Positions 31,233-41,746 of a stretch of DNA of 64,000 bases are shown here, piece by piece. The stretch is from positions 62,001 through 126,000 of the forward strand of contig JAACJO010000031.1 of the NCBI GenBank assembly GCA_013368445.1, in the 5' to 3' direction. The notes beneath the pieces were generated by a model, which saw only the letters and a list, made by a program, of their open reading frames with translations, did no database searches and was not told where the DNA came from. The stretch comes from Leucocoprinus leucothites (lineage: Eukaryota > Basidiomycota > Agaricomycetes > Agaricales > Agaricaceae). The stretch's first letter is position 1, and every line of letters begins with the position of its first letter. A program made the translations under genes and the position numbers.

Positions 31233-32215
31233 ATGCAACTTTCAAAATCTGCAGCACTACAGCTTATCCGTCGACAGGCATTACGACCCTCAATTCCAAG
31301 TCTGTCACTGAGGAGGACACTTTTATGCGGAATTTCACGACAGTTACATTCTTCAATCTTTCCACGACCACCACTCGTTCATTCACACTATTTTACCGCA
31401 TTACAACTTCTACAACGTAGATTTAATTCTTTAGATGCACCACACTCCTCTCAATCCTTCTCCGAACCAAGTAGACCGGATCTCTTCTATCACATCGTCC
31501 AAGCACCTACACCCATATCCAAAACGCTCCCTGCATATGCACTATCCTTTTCCTCGGAAAAACCTCCATCATCTCTGTCTACCACGATAATAGGCTGGTT
31601 GCCAGCCCAAGAAAAGGCAAGAGAGGGGACACCAGGATCTCAATCCAACGCAGGAGATGCAACTCTTGCTGATTTCGTCGTAAACCGTAAGAGATACATT
31701 TCTTTGCCGTACACGTATAGTCCCTGAGCTGATGAATTGGTGGAATTTTTAGCTGCGTTTGTTGACGTGCTCCATTCGGCAATAAAGGATGGTCTCACAG
31801 AAGGTGTAGATGAGATTCAGAAAGCAGGGGCTATGCAGACCGTTGAAGGCTGGATGCACATCCACGGTACGTCTATTTTGCACCTATCGTAACGGAAGCT
31901 TGTACTCAGGAAGATCAAACCATTGCAGATGAGCGTAATCTACCCGCTCTCAACCGGATAGGTGAACCGGATGATATTATTGGGACAGTCCTTGTTGAAA
32001 ACAGCGAGGTAGAGTGGCTCCTGTGATCGTCGAGTCGAATTGAACTAATTTACGCATGCGTACTATTTTAGATTCGTCCGGAGACATATCAGCCTATGCC
32101 AGCTTATCGTCTAGTGACCGCTGACGGGCTCATGCAGTTGACTCCCGGCCTCGCTCAGAAACTGAAAGATACACTGGCAAAGATTGCTGAGGCTGAGAAG
32201 TCTTCTCTATCCTAA
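31233..32215 (+). CDS. Conserved-looking hypothetical protein, probably mitochondrial
   Basis: The N-terminus MQLSKSAALQLIRRQALRPS is rich in Arg/Ser and lacks acidic residues for about 60 positions, as in mitochondrial presequences. The body reads RPDLFYHIVQAPTP, TTIIGWLPAQ, LADFVVN, and after introns GWMHIHDERNLPALNRIGEPDDIIGTVLVE, where only the local motifs matter. The end is AEAEKSSLS (TAA 32213-32215). Three to four short introns. I do not recognise a named family. The clean exon structure and matching phases make it a real gene of unknown function. Confidence 0.75.
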
Positions 32216-32693
32216 TTCTGTTAGGAAGGCGTCAATGAGTCAGGCTTTGAGGGGAAGAGGGATTGGTCATGAAAACATGAGCTGTTGACAAGGTTGCTCA
32301 TTAGGTGAGCAGTCATTCGGAAATGTGATGACGAGTTCTAATGCGAATTTTATAAAGTGTTGGGATCATTTTTAGACATGCTAGGCGTAATCTACATTGA
32401 CATGCTTACGAGTCACCGTCAAAAGTCGTGTCAAATGAATGGAACTCAATAGCCCTTAGCTATATCAAAGCACGAGTTCCAGCCGGGCAAGAGATTTGCG
32501 CTTTAGATAACATTCTTGAAGGAGACAAGATATCAAAGTTCTTTCTTTCCGCCTGAGCAAACTCTGTCGAGTAAGACCTGCAACTACTAAGTTGACAAGT
32601 TATATTTGTTCTTGTCCCTATGAATATGGGTATGGTAAACAAGGACTGCATAGTCAACCCCGCCTCTCCAATTTTGCCAGTGAAACAAAAACC
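32216..32693. other. Convergent intergenic region, 32216-32693
   Basis: 3' flanks of two genes that point toward each other. No feature seen. Confidence 0.4.
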
Positions 32694-34469
32694 TTACTCC
32701 GAATCCGAATCCGAATCCGACTCAAAGTCGAAAGGCCGACCTTGCAACCCATCATTCGATACTCTTCCCCCATTTGACACTCCTTGGCTCCCAGACCACT
32801 CGTATCCTCGCCTGGCCTCTCTAATCAATGGCATCAGGACTTGGCCAACGTATCTCCAACGGCGGCCCGGTGTGGATAACATATTACTGAGGCCGTCAAT
32901 TCGAGTACAAGGAAAAACCTCCGAGAGAAAGAAAGCAATAAACTCCTTGCCGGAAATTGGGGCAACTCCAACTCGGAGTTCCTCGAGTGAACAATTCTGA
33001 ATACCTCTGAACTTTTCGCGGTGCTCCAGAAGAAGCGAGCGCTCGCTGGGATCAGAGGCATCGAAAAATATTTCGAGGATTCGAATATTCAAGCACCCCT
33101 TCGCCAGAGGTAATAAAGCACATAGAGGTGATTTGGGGCTAGGGATGACGGTGCTATGAAAGCTCAAATTCAGGAATCGCAGAATCCGAAGATTCGGCCA
33201 GGATGTGGCTATTCGTACTGCTTCCTGTTCGGTGATGACTACCGGAGGCCAGAATAATAGCACAACTGAATCGAGAGATGAGAATTCGAGGAGGGACGTG
33301 AAATGTGAAAACGGGATGGTCGATGTTGGATTGAAACCACCACCGCCAGTGACGCCATTGCTGAAACTGAAGGCACGGAGTGTCTTTTTATCGAAATGCC
33401 TCCCAATCTCCTGGGAAAATTCTGGTAATAATTCCGTGGTATCGGATGAATCCACAGTAACATCGACCCGGAATTCCAAGAGCTGAGCACCGCGGAATAT
33501 CTTGATGAGTCTCGTGATGTTTGAGAGGGGCTGGCCGAGACCTGAGCTGATCATCAGTTCTTTGAGTGCGGGAAAGGGGGACTGGAGGTTGGAGAATGCA
33601 TGAAATAGGTGAGCAGGACCTCGGAAGACTGTGCCTCTTGGCCGCCAAAGCGTCTCCGCAATCATAATATCCAAACTTGTGAGGTTGGGGATTGAAGCCA
33701 TGCAAAAGAGATCCTCAAACATGATGCCTCTTGCAATTATGCTAGTTATACCGTGCCAGCGAGGAAGTGTCTCCGATAGCCCATAGTACTGGTCGGGGGG
33801 GTTGGAATAGTGAAGAAGTGATATCTCAAAGTTGGAGATGTGAGGAGAGATGGTGGGTAGAGTGGAGAGAAGGGAGAGATGTTCAGGGTGGGATGCGTTG
33901 ACCCCGAGTTTGAGTGATCGAAGTCTGTTACCCAACAGAAACCGAATAAAAGGGAGACTGGCATCGTTGTCGCAAAGATGGAAAGCCCAGTCCATCATCT
34001 CAAGATTTGGTAGGAGCGCGCCACCGTGAACGAACGCGACTGTGAGAGTTTGGTAAACGCTCACATCGGCAAAGGGACGACCAAAGGATATATTTGAAAA
34101 AACGCGGATTCGAGGCGTATATTTATGCAATATTCGCAGGTCCGAATCCGTTAAAGGTCTTCGGAAGATCTGTAGACATACGAATGTGAGGAAAGGGGCC
34201 CTAGTTTTCGGGTAATAGTACGAATAAGAACGCACCAATCTGCCTCCGTCTGATTTCCAGAGATCCTGAGGCATACATCGGATCAAAGGCTCCATTCCCC
34301 TAATCTCGTACCAGAGACAGTCGAGTGCTGCAGAGCTCCAGCTGCGGCTGGTACAGGCGAGAGCAAGTAACGCATCCCTGTTCTCCGCTTTGTGTAAGCC
34401 TCCCGAGGCCATTCTGATCTCGTGACAGATCATGCTCGTCAACTCTGGAATTTGGAGGCAGGTGTGCAT
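32694..34469 (-). CDS. F-box-like protein with acidic tail
   Basis: The frame is open from 34613, but the first residues before MHTCLQIPELTSMICHEI do not look like this family, so I place the start at the ATG at 34469. The F-box-like core is IPELTSMICHEI and LLALACTSRSWSSAALDCLW. Leucine-rich repeat-like sequence fills the rest. A 66-nt segment (34235-34170, GTGCGT...TCTACAG) keeps the frame open but has splice signals and non-family sequence (SYSYYYPKTRAP), so it is probably an in-frame intron. The C-terminus is a Ser/Asp/Glu tract (FESDSDSDSE) encoded by TCCGAA repeats. Likely SCF substrate adaptor, target unknown. Confidence 0.78.
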   Translation of the reverse strand: MHTCLQIPELTSMICHEIRMASGGLHKAENRDALLALACTSRSWSSAALDCLWYEIRGMEPLIRCMPQDLWKSDGGRLVRSYSYYYPKTRAPFLTFVCLQIFRRPLTDSDLRILHKYTPRIRVFSNISFGRPFADVSVYQTLTVAFVHGGALLPNLEMMDWAFHLCDNDASLPFIRFLLGNRLRSLKLGVNASHPEHLSLLSTLPTISPHISNFEISLLHYSNPPDQYYGLSETLPRWHGITSIIARGIMFEDLFCMASIPNLTSLDIMIAETLWRPRGTVFRGPAHLFHAFSNLQSPFPALKELMISSGLGQPLSNITRLIKIFRGAQLLEFRVDVTVDSSDTTELLPEFSQEIGRHFDKKTLRAFSFSNGVTGGGGFNPTSTIPFSHFTSLLEFSSLDSVVLLFWPPVVITEQEAVRIATSWPNLRILRFLNLSFHSTVIPSPKSPLCALLPLAKGCLNIRILEIFFDASDPSERSLLLEHREKFRGIQNCSLEELRVGVAPISGKEFIAFFLSEVFPCTRIDGLSNMLSTPGRRWRYVGQVLMPLIREARRGYEWSGSQGVSNGGRVSNDGLQGRPFDFESDSDSDSE

Positions 34470-34909
34470 GTTCAAGATACTCTGAGTCAAATACGACCGT
34501 GACACTTGTTGGGTGGATGGGGACGAGATGAAGTAGGGCAGTGCCCAGTCCCGCAGACGGTCGCCGTCACACCAACCCGATCCTGCGCCACACTTCTTGT
34601 GTGACATGCTCACCCAACCCGGTTCGTCGAATCGTCGGTGCTCAAAACCACCATGCCCATCGTCACCGAATCATCGAGTCCCTTGCCCTCGTAGGCAGGT
34701 CGGTCCGGCGACCTTTTCCTCCCATCAGCACAGACCGCTCACTGGAGCCGAGCAACAGCAGGCATCATTTCTCGAGCTGGCCTTGAGCCAGTTACATTTC
34801 AAGGAAGGCCATAATCCTCAGGATCCGCTGATCCTATTAGCCTAGGGCACTCATCGAAGAGGGGACGAGATCAAGCGGCCGAGACAGTCAGCTGCAGGTG
34901 GCGACTCTC

Positions 34910-35289
34910 TCACTTGCTCAACTCTTGTTGAGTACTGAAGTCATGACTGCTCAAGGTTTCAGCTCGACAGTGAATACCAGCACGCACCATAGAGACATCA
35001 ATGGCACGGTCAACACCCACTGAGACCTGGGAGTGGAAAGACAGATAGGTGGCAGAAGCAGGATCGGCCGCTGTTCGCAGGTTCTTTTTGCTTGCATCGC
35101 TAAATCGGGGAAAACGCCAGAGGGCCTTATCAGGTCCATCATGTGCCCGTCACCCAGCATCGTACCCTGTAGCTGATAGGATATGATGAGGACCATTATA
35201 TGACGGGGTCCCAGCAAAAGCAGGTTGATCGGTGACATCATATTTCCATCGGAAATATGCCACCCTATCATCCCTGTCGTCATGTGGAC
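34910..35289 (-). pseudogene. Coding remnant cut by the adjacent TIR element
   Basis: Two exons can be spliced: up to 35166, then a 66-nt intron (35165-35100, gtacga...atttag), then 35099-34910 ending in TGA. The product reads RVAYFRWKYDVTDQPAF, then ATGDASKKNLRTAAD and VGVDRAIDVSMVRAG. Frame and splice phase agree, so this was once coding. It runs into the inverted-repeat element at 35292, and I could not find a convincing continuation beyond 36160. I do not recognise the family. Confidence 0.4.
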
Positions 35290-35291
35290 TA

Positions 35292-36157
35292 CAGTCGTCT
35301 CTGTAATAGCCCATAGCAGTTCGGAGAAGGTCCGAGCTATGGGTTTTGACCGGGTATGGGTTATGGCAGAGATCGAAAAATACCATTAAATTAATCAATT
35401 AAAAATCGATTTAAAATACTTCTATCCTTTTTCCAGTCATTGCACATTCAATGTAACCGGAGTGCGCTATTTACGAGTAAAATAATCTTCAAGACATGTA
35501 TCTTTCACCTTCTCTGCCTCCTCCAAACGGAGTTGCCGGTTGAAGCTCTGAAGAATCTACTCCATCTTGCGAGCAAAGGGATCCGGAAGTGTTGCGAGGT
35601 ACCTCGTTAAGAGTGAAGATACTTCCAAGAGCAATTTACGTTGCACGGGAGGCTGATTGTCTATCTTTAGTCTTTGGGTGTTCCTTCAAGAATGTGATGA
35701 TAGTCGCTTCATCAATGAGGTTGGTCTCGTTGTCGAGCCACTCAGCATCCTCATTGGCAATGTTTTGACCCTGTGAGAGCCTGTTCTGAAGGAGGGTTTG
35801 GCAGGAATGAGATTGTTGTTTGAGTTTTTTGAGACCTTTCTCAAGGATCTGAGTAATTTTGTGGGGGGTATAGTGGATGTGGAGGCTGTCTGTAAAATCA
35901 TATCTACTCAAACTCAAGTTGTCCGACCTCCGGTAGAGGATAAGCGCAAAAATGTTGAACTCCAAAAGAGTCTAATTACTATATTTAGTCACCGGCGCTA
36001 TGGGTTTCTCGCCCCCACGGGCTATGGGTTACGGATTAGTGCAGAGTTATGGGTTTTTGCGTCAAAACACCCGCGAACCAACTTGGGAGAAGCCACATGT
36101 TATGGGTTATCGCAAACTATGGGTTATTAGAGATATGGGTTATCACAGAGACGACTG
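35292..36157. mobile_element. TA-flanked inverted-repeat DNA element, about 866 bp
   Basis: The left end begins CAGTCGTCTCTGTAATAG and the right end, read inward, CAGTCGTCTCTGTGATAA; about 22 of the first 25 bases match. Both ends abut TA (35290-35291 and 36158-36159), the expected target duplication. CAGT termini with TA duplication suggest the Tc1/mariner group, pogo/Fot1-like. Several copies of TATGGGTTAT lie just inside each end. It holds only a broken reading frame, so it is non-autonomous. Confidence 0.75.
35470..35901 (-). pseudogene. Frame remnant inside the TIR element
   Basis: A minus-strand stretch reads a coiled-coil-like EKGLKKLKQQ, then EDAEWLDNETNLIDEATI, and after frame breaks LPDPFARKME and LEEAEKVKDTCLEDYF. 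The WLDNE..LIDE pattern looks like the C-terminal part of an element-encoded protein, but I cannot name it. Too short to be functional. Confidence 0.45.
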
Positions 36158-36159
36158 TA

Positions 36160-37244
36160 TTGACCTTTGTCAGGATATGTTAGTGGCCAGATCATGTCAT
36201 ATAATCCAGCCTCAGTATGTTATTGACTACCCTTTTTATAGTACATTCCGACATGAGCAGTTAGATTTGTTAAAATATGTTGTCAACCAGTTCATATCAT
36301 ATAATTCAGCCTCGGGTGTGTTGCAGATCACTCTAGTTGATCATTCAGACTTGATGTGATTGTCTGAATCCATTATTCTCTCCAAGGTAATGCCTGCTGC
36401 TCCCATATATCATGTCCGACAATCAAGCATATTTTCGCATTTTGCCATCCTTAGCTTGTTGATTCAGAGCCGATTACCGCAGTTCTCCATGCATATCAAC
36501 AAAGATCGAAATCCAGTTGTCATTGAGCTATTTAATACAGTGGATTTGATTACACATGCTGATTTAAGAATGGCGTGCACATGCCGCCGCCGCACGTTGG
36601 GCAGCAACGTTCTGTAAGAACCACGCGAGTTGGACACTGATACTATGTGATGAGGAACTTTTGTCACATATCATATACTGTATCTCCGGAACCTGGAAAC
36701 AACACTGCATATTCCAAACGTATGTAAGTCGGAGTGGTGGGTATGTAGTTGAGGTTGAAGCAGAAATTTCCTGCCATGCCTGAGTCTTTTGAAGTTGCCG
36801 TATGTAATTAAGCCCGGGTCAATTTGTCATTGTCGGACCGTGATTGAACCGATCTCCATCAACAAGGTCCAGAAAACTTAAATAACCGCAAGAGTATGAG
36901 CTCCAAAGATATGCCAGCTCGTTTCAAGCTTATCGTGCCACCTTTCAAACGACATTCAGGTAAATGTAAATGGTCATACATTATATTATGTGTTATTATC
37001 CGAGTCGTAGCAGCGTCCATATGCCAATCTCAGATTCGACTCGATGGCTTGATAGAAGTATGGCTCAGGAAAAGAGATCAGCAACATGATTACTGAGCTC
37101 ATCCATCTTCAAGTTCCCCGTGTTTCAGGCGTCATGACGAACGGCATATTGCGCAACTTCGAGCTGGGATCCAAATTTCAAATTTCATCTGTTAAGTTAC
37201 GCGACGCGACAAAAAAGCATGACAGCCCTATCACATCACAAGAC
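36160..37244. other. Intergenic, 36160-37244
   Basis: A roughly 50-bp motif occurs twice about 100 bp apart (near 36193 and 36291; shared ATCATATAAT.CAGCCTC). No gene supported. Confidence 0.4.
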
Positions 37245-39606
37245 TCAAAGTACACCCCAAGCCTGCTTAATCAAATCCCCGGCTCTCTCTCCAACAATAT
37301 ACGTCGGCACCTGCGTATGCGCAGCAGGCACAATAGGCTGCACAAAGCATACAAATGATCAAAGAAACAACCCGTTCAGCACCCAACCAACAGTTGAAAT
37401 CCATTAAAAGCGCACTCACCAAAACACTAGCATCAACAACCCTCAACCCACTCACTCCCTTCACTCTCAAATCCGGATCCACGACACCCCAATCCGCATC
37501 AACAGGCGCCATCGAGGCCGTCCCAACGGGATGGAAAATCGTCGCTGTATTCGCTCTCACGTATTCACCCAATTCCTCATCTGTGCCGACCATAGTAGTA
37601 TTATCGAGTCCGTTGAGAGGAGCGATGATATAGTCTTTCCATGCTCGTCCAGAGAGGAACCGTTGAGCACTCCGGATGGAATATTTTATAATCTCAAAGT
37701 CTAGAGGTGTGTTGAGTAACCCCGGATCAATGAGAGGTGCAGAAAAGGGGTCGGAGGTGTTGAGCCTTATGGAGCCGCCTGTGAATGGGCGTTATAGGTT
37801 GGCAACTCTGAGCTTAGAAGTGGTTAGACGACGTACGAGAGGTGGGGGATACGACTGCCGTGACAACGGACAAGAAATTACCAGCTGGAGGAAGTGGGAA
37901 GGTTCCGGGAACAATTCCATTCTACAATTCAATAAGTCGCTGAACAAATCAAGGGAATATGAATCCACCCACAGAGAACAGAAGCTCATAATGAGCCGTG
38001 TCCCTACCAGCAGCCGGATCCTCAAACCTATCCCAAATATCTGTCTCATTATCCGGAACTCTCAACCACCCCAAGTGATCCAAGAGCGTATCTACCAATG
38101 GACCCTTTTCCGTTGCCTCCCATTCTTGTAACTGTTCAGCTGCGATTGTCGCGTTTCTCTCCGCAGCTTCGAATGTATCCGTTGAATTTACAAGCCAGAT
38201 GTTCGGGAGGAGTGGGTGGTCGGAGAGATTTTGACCAACAGATGGGTTGTGTACAAGGGTTCGGATGTTTAAAGAGGAAAGAAGAGAGTGATCACCGATT
38301 CCTGAGAGTTGAAGAAGCTGAGGTGTATTGACCGATCCAGCCGAGAGTATGAGCTCCCTTCGAGCATTGACAGTCAATTTCCGGTCTGATACGCGAGGTG
38401 TGAAAGACAATCAACCTTTGAAATGCGTGGATAGAATGAAACTAGTACTTGTATTGATGTCGACGAACTCGACGCCCAGAATCTTCGGAGTGCCGTTTCG
38501 CGCCCTGCCCGTTTGAACCAGTCGAGTGACCCTGGCATTGACAAGGACATGCAGATTCTTGCGCGAGATGAACCGAGGTCCTAAGTACGAAGTCGCGGAA
38601 CTGCTCCTCCTTCCGCCATTAATTGTGGCCTGAGTCCAGCCTGAGAAAATGACCACGATGTCAGTCGCCTCACACTCAATCTGAAAAAAAGCTCAACCGC
38701 ACCAATACCCAAATGGCTACCTGAGTTCATATCCTCATTGAAAGGGAATTCGTCAGGCAAATCCTTCGTGGTTCGGATCACCCTCGGATCGAGGTTAGGA
38801 CGAGGGAAACCGGCGAGGCTGACAGAGTTGATGCCCTTCGTGCTGTGCACGTCGGGATTGAATTGACCGGTGGTATTGTGATGGTCTGCTGGCTCGGTCC
38901 ATTTTTCATTCTGCATTTGTGACGATTAGTAGCGAAGGCGGATAAAGATTGGATGAACAGACCCTATGTATCAAAGGTTGAATAGCATCCCAGCTCCATC
39001 CGTGGTCACCGGTGATGGACGCATAACGATCCCAGTCTTGAGATGAGCCGCGTAAATAGGCCATGAAATCTTTCCGGATATAACTCAGACGTGTTTGACT
39101 GTGAACAATTGGGATTGTGGACTCACTGACAGAGCTTGAGCCACCGAGTAAATGACCCCTTGGATAGATGACGGAGCGATTGTTGATGCCCTTCTGGGGT
39201 ATAGTAGTGTAGTTCCAATCCCATGGTGTAAATGGGACAGCTTGGGCACAGAAGAAAGGGACGATTGAGTCCACTACGCCCTCGTTACTAGATGATGAAG
39301 CTTTCCCATGAGCACATATTGAGGCAAACTTGATAACAAATGACATACGAAGGGCCTGCTTCCAGGACCAGAACATTGAAGTCGGGGATTTCGGTAAGTC
39401 TGTTCGCAAGGGCATTTCCGGCTGTGCCACCTATAACACATAAAACATTGAATCCTGTACTTCTTGAAAAAGGAGACCGAGTTACCTCCAATAATCACGA
39501 AATCGAATGGTGAATCCTGGGGAACGTCTTCAAAGCGCTCGTAGATTGCACCTTGAACAAAGTGTAGGAACGTCAGCACGACAAGAGTGCCAAGTAGGGG
39601 TCTCAT
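37245..39606 (-). CDS. GMC oxidoreductase, aryl-alcohol-oxidase type (AA3_2)
   Basis: Secreted FAD enzyme expected to oxidise aromatic or aliphatic alcohols and release H2O2. Signal peptide MRPLLGTLVVLTFLHFVQG; Rossmann region FDFVIIGG with GTAGNALANRL after an intron; VLVLEAGPS. Second GMC signature SAGSVNTPQLLQLSGIG. The active-site histidines lie in TIFHPVGTASM and AAHTQVPTY, both normal for aryl-alcohol oxidases. The end is DLIKQAWGVL with TGA at 37245-37247. About ten exons, no stops. It differs in motif style from the two GMC paralogues at 3.5-11.1 kb, so it is not a recent duplicate of them. Confidence 0.88.
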
Positions 39607-39788
39607 CTTGCTGTTCGCGGGTGCACTTCAAGTTTCGTAGAAGAGTGCTCTGGCAGATCTTGCACATATATCAGATTCCATTGCATGGGTGTGTGCGCGT
39701 GAGTTTTGGTGGGATTTTTTTCTTGATTGATAAAAGACGCGGGGAAAAGATGTTCCTGGACGGTAGATAAAGGTATTGGCATGCATAA

Positions 39789-40079
39789 TCAGTCTACAAG
39801 AGCAAGATCAAGGGCGTATTTCCAGACGAGAGAGAGGACATTGCAAAGGAGCTGGAAGACGCGATTCAGACGCGACTGCAATCGAGCGATTCTGATTGGC
39901 GCATTTGCACGTGATGTGAATCTTATCTTATCTTCAAGTTCTTGAACTGTGTTTTCCTGTTCCTGATCAGCCCATGACGACATCATGTTTCTCCACACCA
40001 CAGGAGAAAACCCAGGCCTCCTCGTCTCCATAATCCACTTACCAAGCAACATATCTTCCTCCTCGTCTTCTACGAGCAA
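39789..40079 (-). CDS. Hypothetical small protein
   Basis: An 88-97 codon frame reading MLLGKWIMETRRPGF, WADQEQENTVQELEDKI and FQLLCNVLSLVWKYALDLA. Composition is protein-like and it could be the last exon of a gene starting near 40260 (ATG followed by a GT donor). No family recognised. It is divergent to the dehalogenase gene at 40545. Opposite-strand frames are less convincing. Confidence 0.35.
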   Translation of the reverse strand: MLVEDEEEDMLLGKWIMETRRPGFSPVVWRNMMSSWADQEQENTVQELEDKIRFTSRANAPIRIARLQSRLNRVFQLLCNVLSLVWKYALDLALVD

Positions 40080-40544
40080 TCCTCAAGTCATTAAACGCCA
40101 CCCGCGATACACAACTCACCGAACCTACATTAACGACCATCGAAAACGCTGACAAAGCTCTCACCAATACCGCTTCTCACCGTGTGCTTATTCATCCTTT
40201 CATCCTAGAAGTTCTTCTGAGCTTACTAAATCCTCCTGGTCTTGTTTTGTGAAGATGATCATAGGGCTAATCACAGCTGGCTCAATTTGGACTGCAAGAA
40301 GTACTCAGACTTTATATAGGGAGGAGTCTGGGGACGAAGAAGAACAACCAGCAACTCAGCCTCAGCAAACACAACCTCAGCAGCAACAGTCTCAGCAGCA
40401 GCGACAGGAACAGTCGAAACCACAGCAGAATAAACCTAGTACAACAGAGAAACCTCGACCGAAACGACGACGACACAGACACCGTCCGCCACAATCACAA
40501 CCGCAGCCTCAGCAAGCATCAAGTCACCCACAAGAACCGAAATC

Positions 40545-41746
40545 ATGTCCTCGACCCAAGCCAAAACCCAAGCACAAGCCAAAGCACAAGGCCCCTTGAA
40601 AGACGTCGGCGCGTTTATCTTCGATGTATTTGGTACAGTCGTTGATTGGCGCACGAATGTTGTGAAAGAGGTCACGGAGTTGGGCACGAAGTATGGTGTT
40701 GGTGCGTACTGCGCTCATCCAGGACACGCGGTGAGGGGACGGCTAACTAATGATTCCGTGATTCCTAGGCCCTGAAGTTGCCAATTGGGCTCAATTCGCT
40801 CAAGAATGGAGAAACGCTTACATGGAGAGCGTGTACGTCCTCATTTTCTTGCTCTTCACACAACACAGTTAACAGTCTCGTTATGTCTTTCAGTTTGAGC
40901 GTCGGAAGTGGTACAGCGACCTCAGCGTCATATAATATTGACATCGTTCACCGACAGGCAAGTATACCCCAGATCCATTGTGTGGGATAATGCCGCTAAT
41001 TACGACTATAAATAGCTCCTTGATAAACTCGTTGCGAAACCCGAATGGGCAAAGCACACTTCCGCGTGGACTGAGGAAGATAAACGCGAGTTGACACTCG
41101 CATGGCACCGGCTTGGTGGTAGGTCATATCTCGATGCTGAAATTCATTTTCGCGGCTAAAGCACTCGCTTTTAGGCTGGCCGGACTCTGTTCAAGGGCTT
41201 ACTGAGCTCAAGAAGGACAAAATTATCGTTTCGTTGTCCAACGGCAATATGAGCTTGTTAATCGACATGGTGCGCACATCGTCTCTTTCTCTATGAAGTA
41301 GCCGTGGTTAACGCGCTTGAATCGTCCAGGCGAGGCATGCAAAGTTACCTTGGGATGCCGTCTTCTCTACTGAATTGTTCGACACGTTCAAACCGTAAGT
41401 CAACTCGCTCTCTAACCCATTATTTCCATCCCACTCACACATTTACTCTCTCTCTCTCCATCATCCCTTACTTCCATTCATGTTCATTATACATAGAAAC
41501 GCGAAAGCCTACCTTGAAACCGCTCGGTACATCTCCGTTCCACCAAATAAATGCGTCATGGTGGCAGCACACATCTGGGATCTCCGCGCAGCCGCAAAAC
41601 TGGGTATGACGACTATATACGTTCCGAGGCCAGACGAGGATAGTGGTGTTAAGTTTGGGGATATTAAGCCGAAGTCGCAGGGAGGGGAGGTTGATTATGT
41701 TGTGGATAGTTTCGAGGGGATTGTTAAGCTTGTTAGAGGCGGGTGA
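40545..41746 (+). CDS. HAD-superfamily haloacid dehalogenase type II-like hydrolase
   Basis: The ATG at 40545 opens a short Gln/Ala/Lys-rich lead, then GAFIFDVFGTVVDW, HAD motif I with the nucleophilic Asp. Motif II is IIVSLSNGNMSLL. The cap region reads LVAKPEWAKHTSAWTEEDK. The last exons give HAKLPWDAVFSTELFDTFKP, VMVAAHIWDLRAAAKLGM and the end VDSFEGIVKL. Eight short exons, all phases consistent. Members hydrolyse 2-haloacids or related compounds; the physiological substrate in fungi is generally unknown. A decayed copy of its last exons lies at 58655-59240. Confidence 0.88.

Noticed and set aside
40249..40599. Gln/Pro/Lys-rich plus-strand frame
   Set aside because: Low-complexity leader DNA that overlaps the start of the dehalogenase gene in another frame.
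37245..41746. Secondary-metabolite cluster
   Set aside because: GMC and dehalogenase genes lie near each other, but no backbone synthase, P450 or transporter is present.
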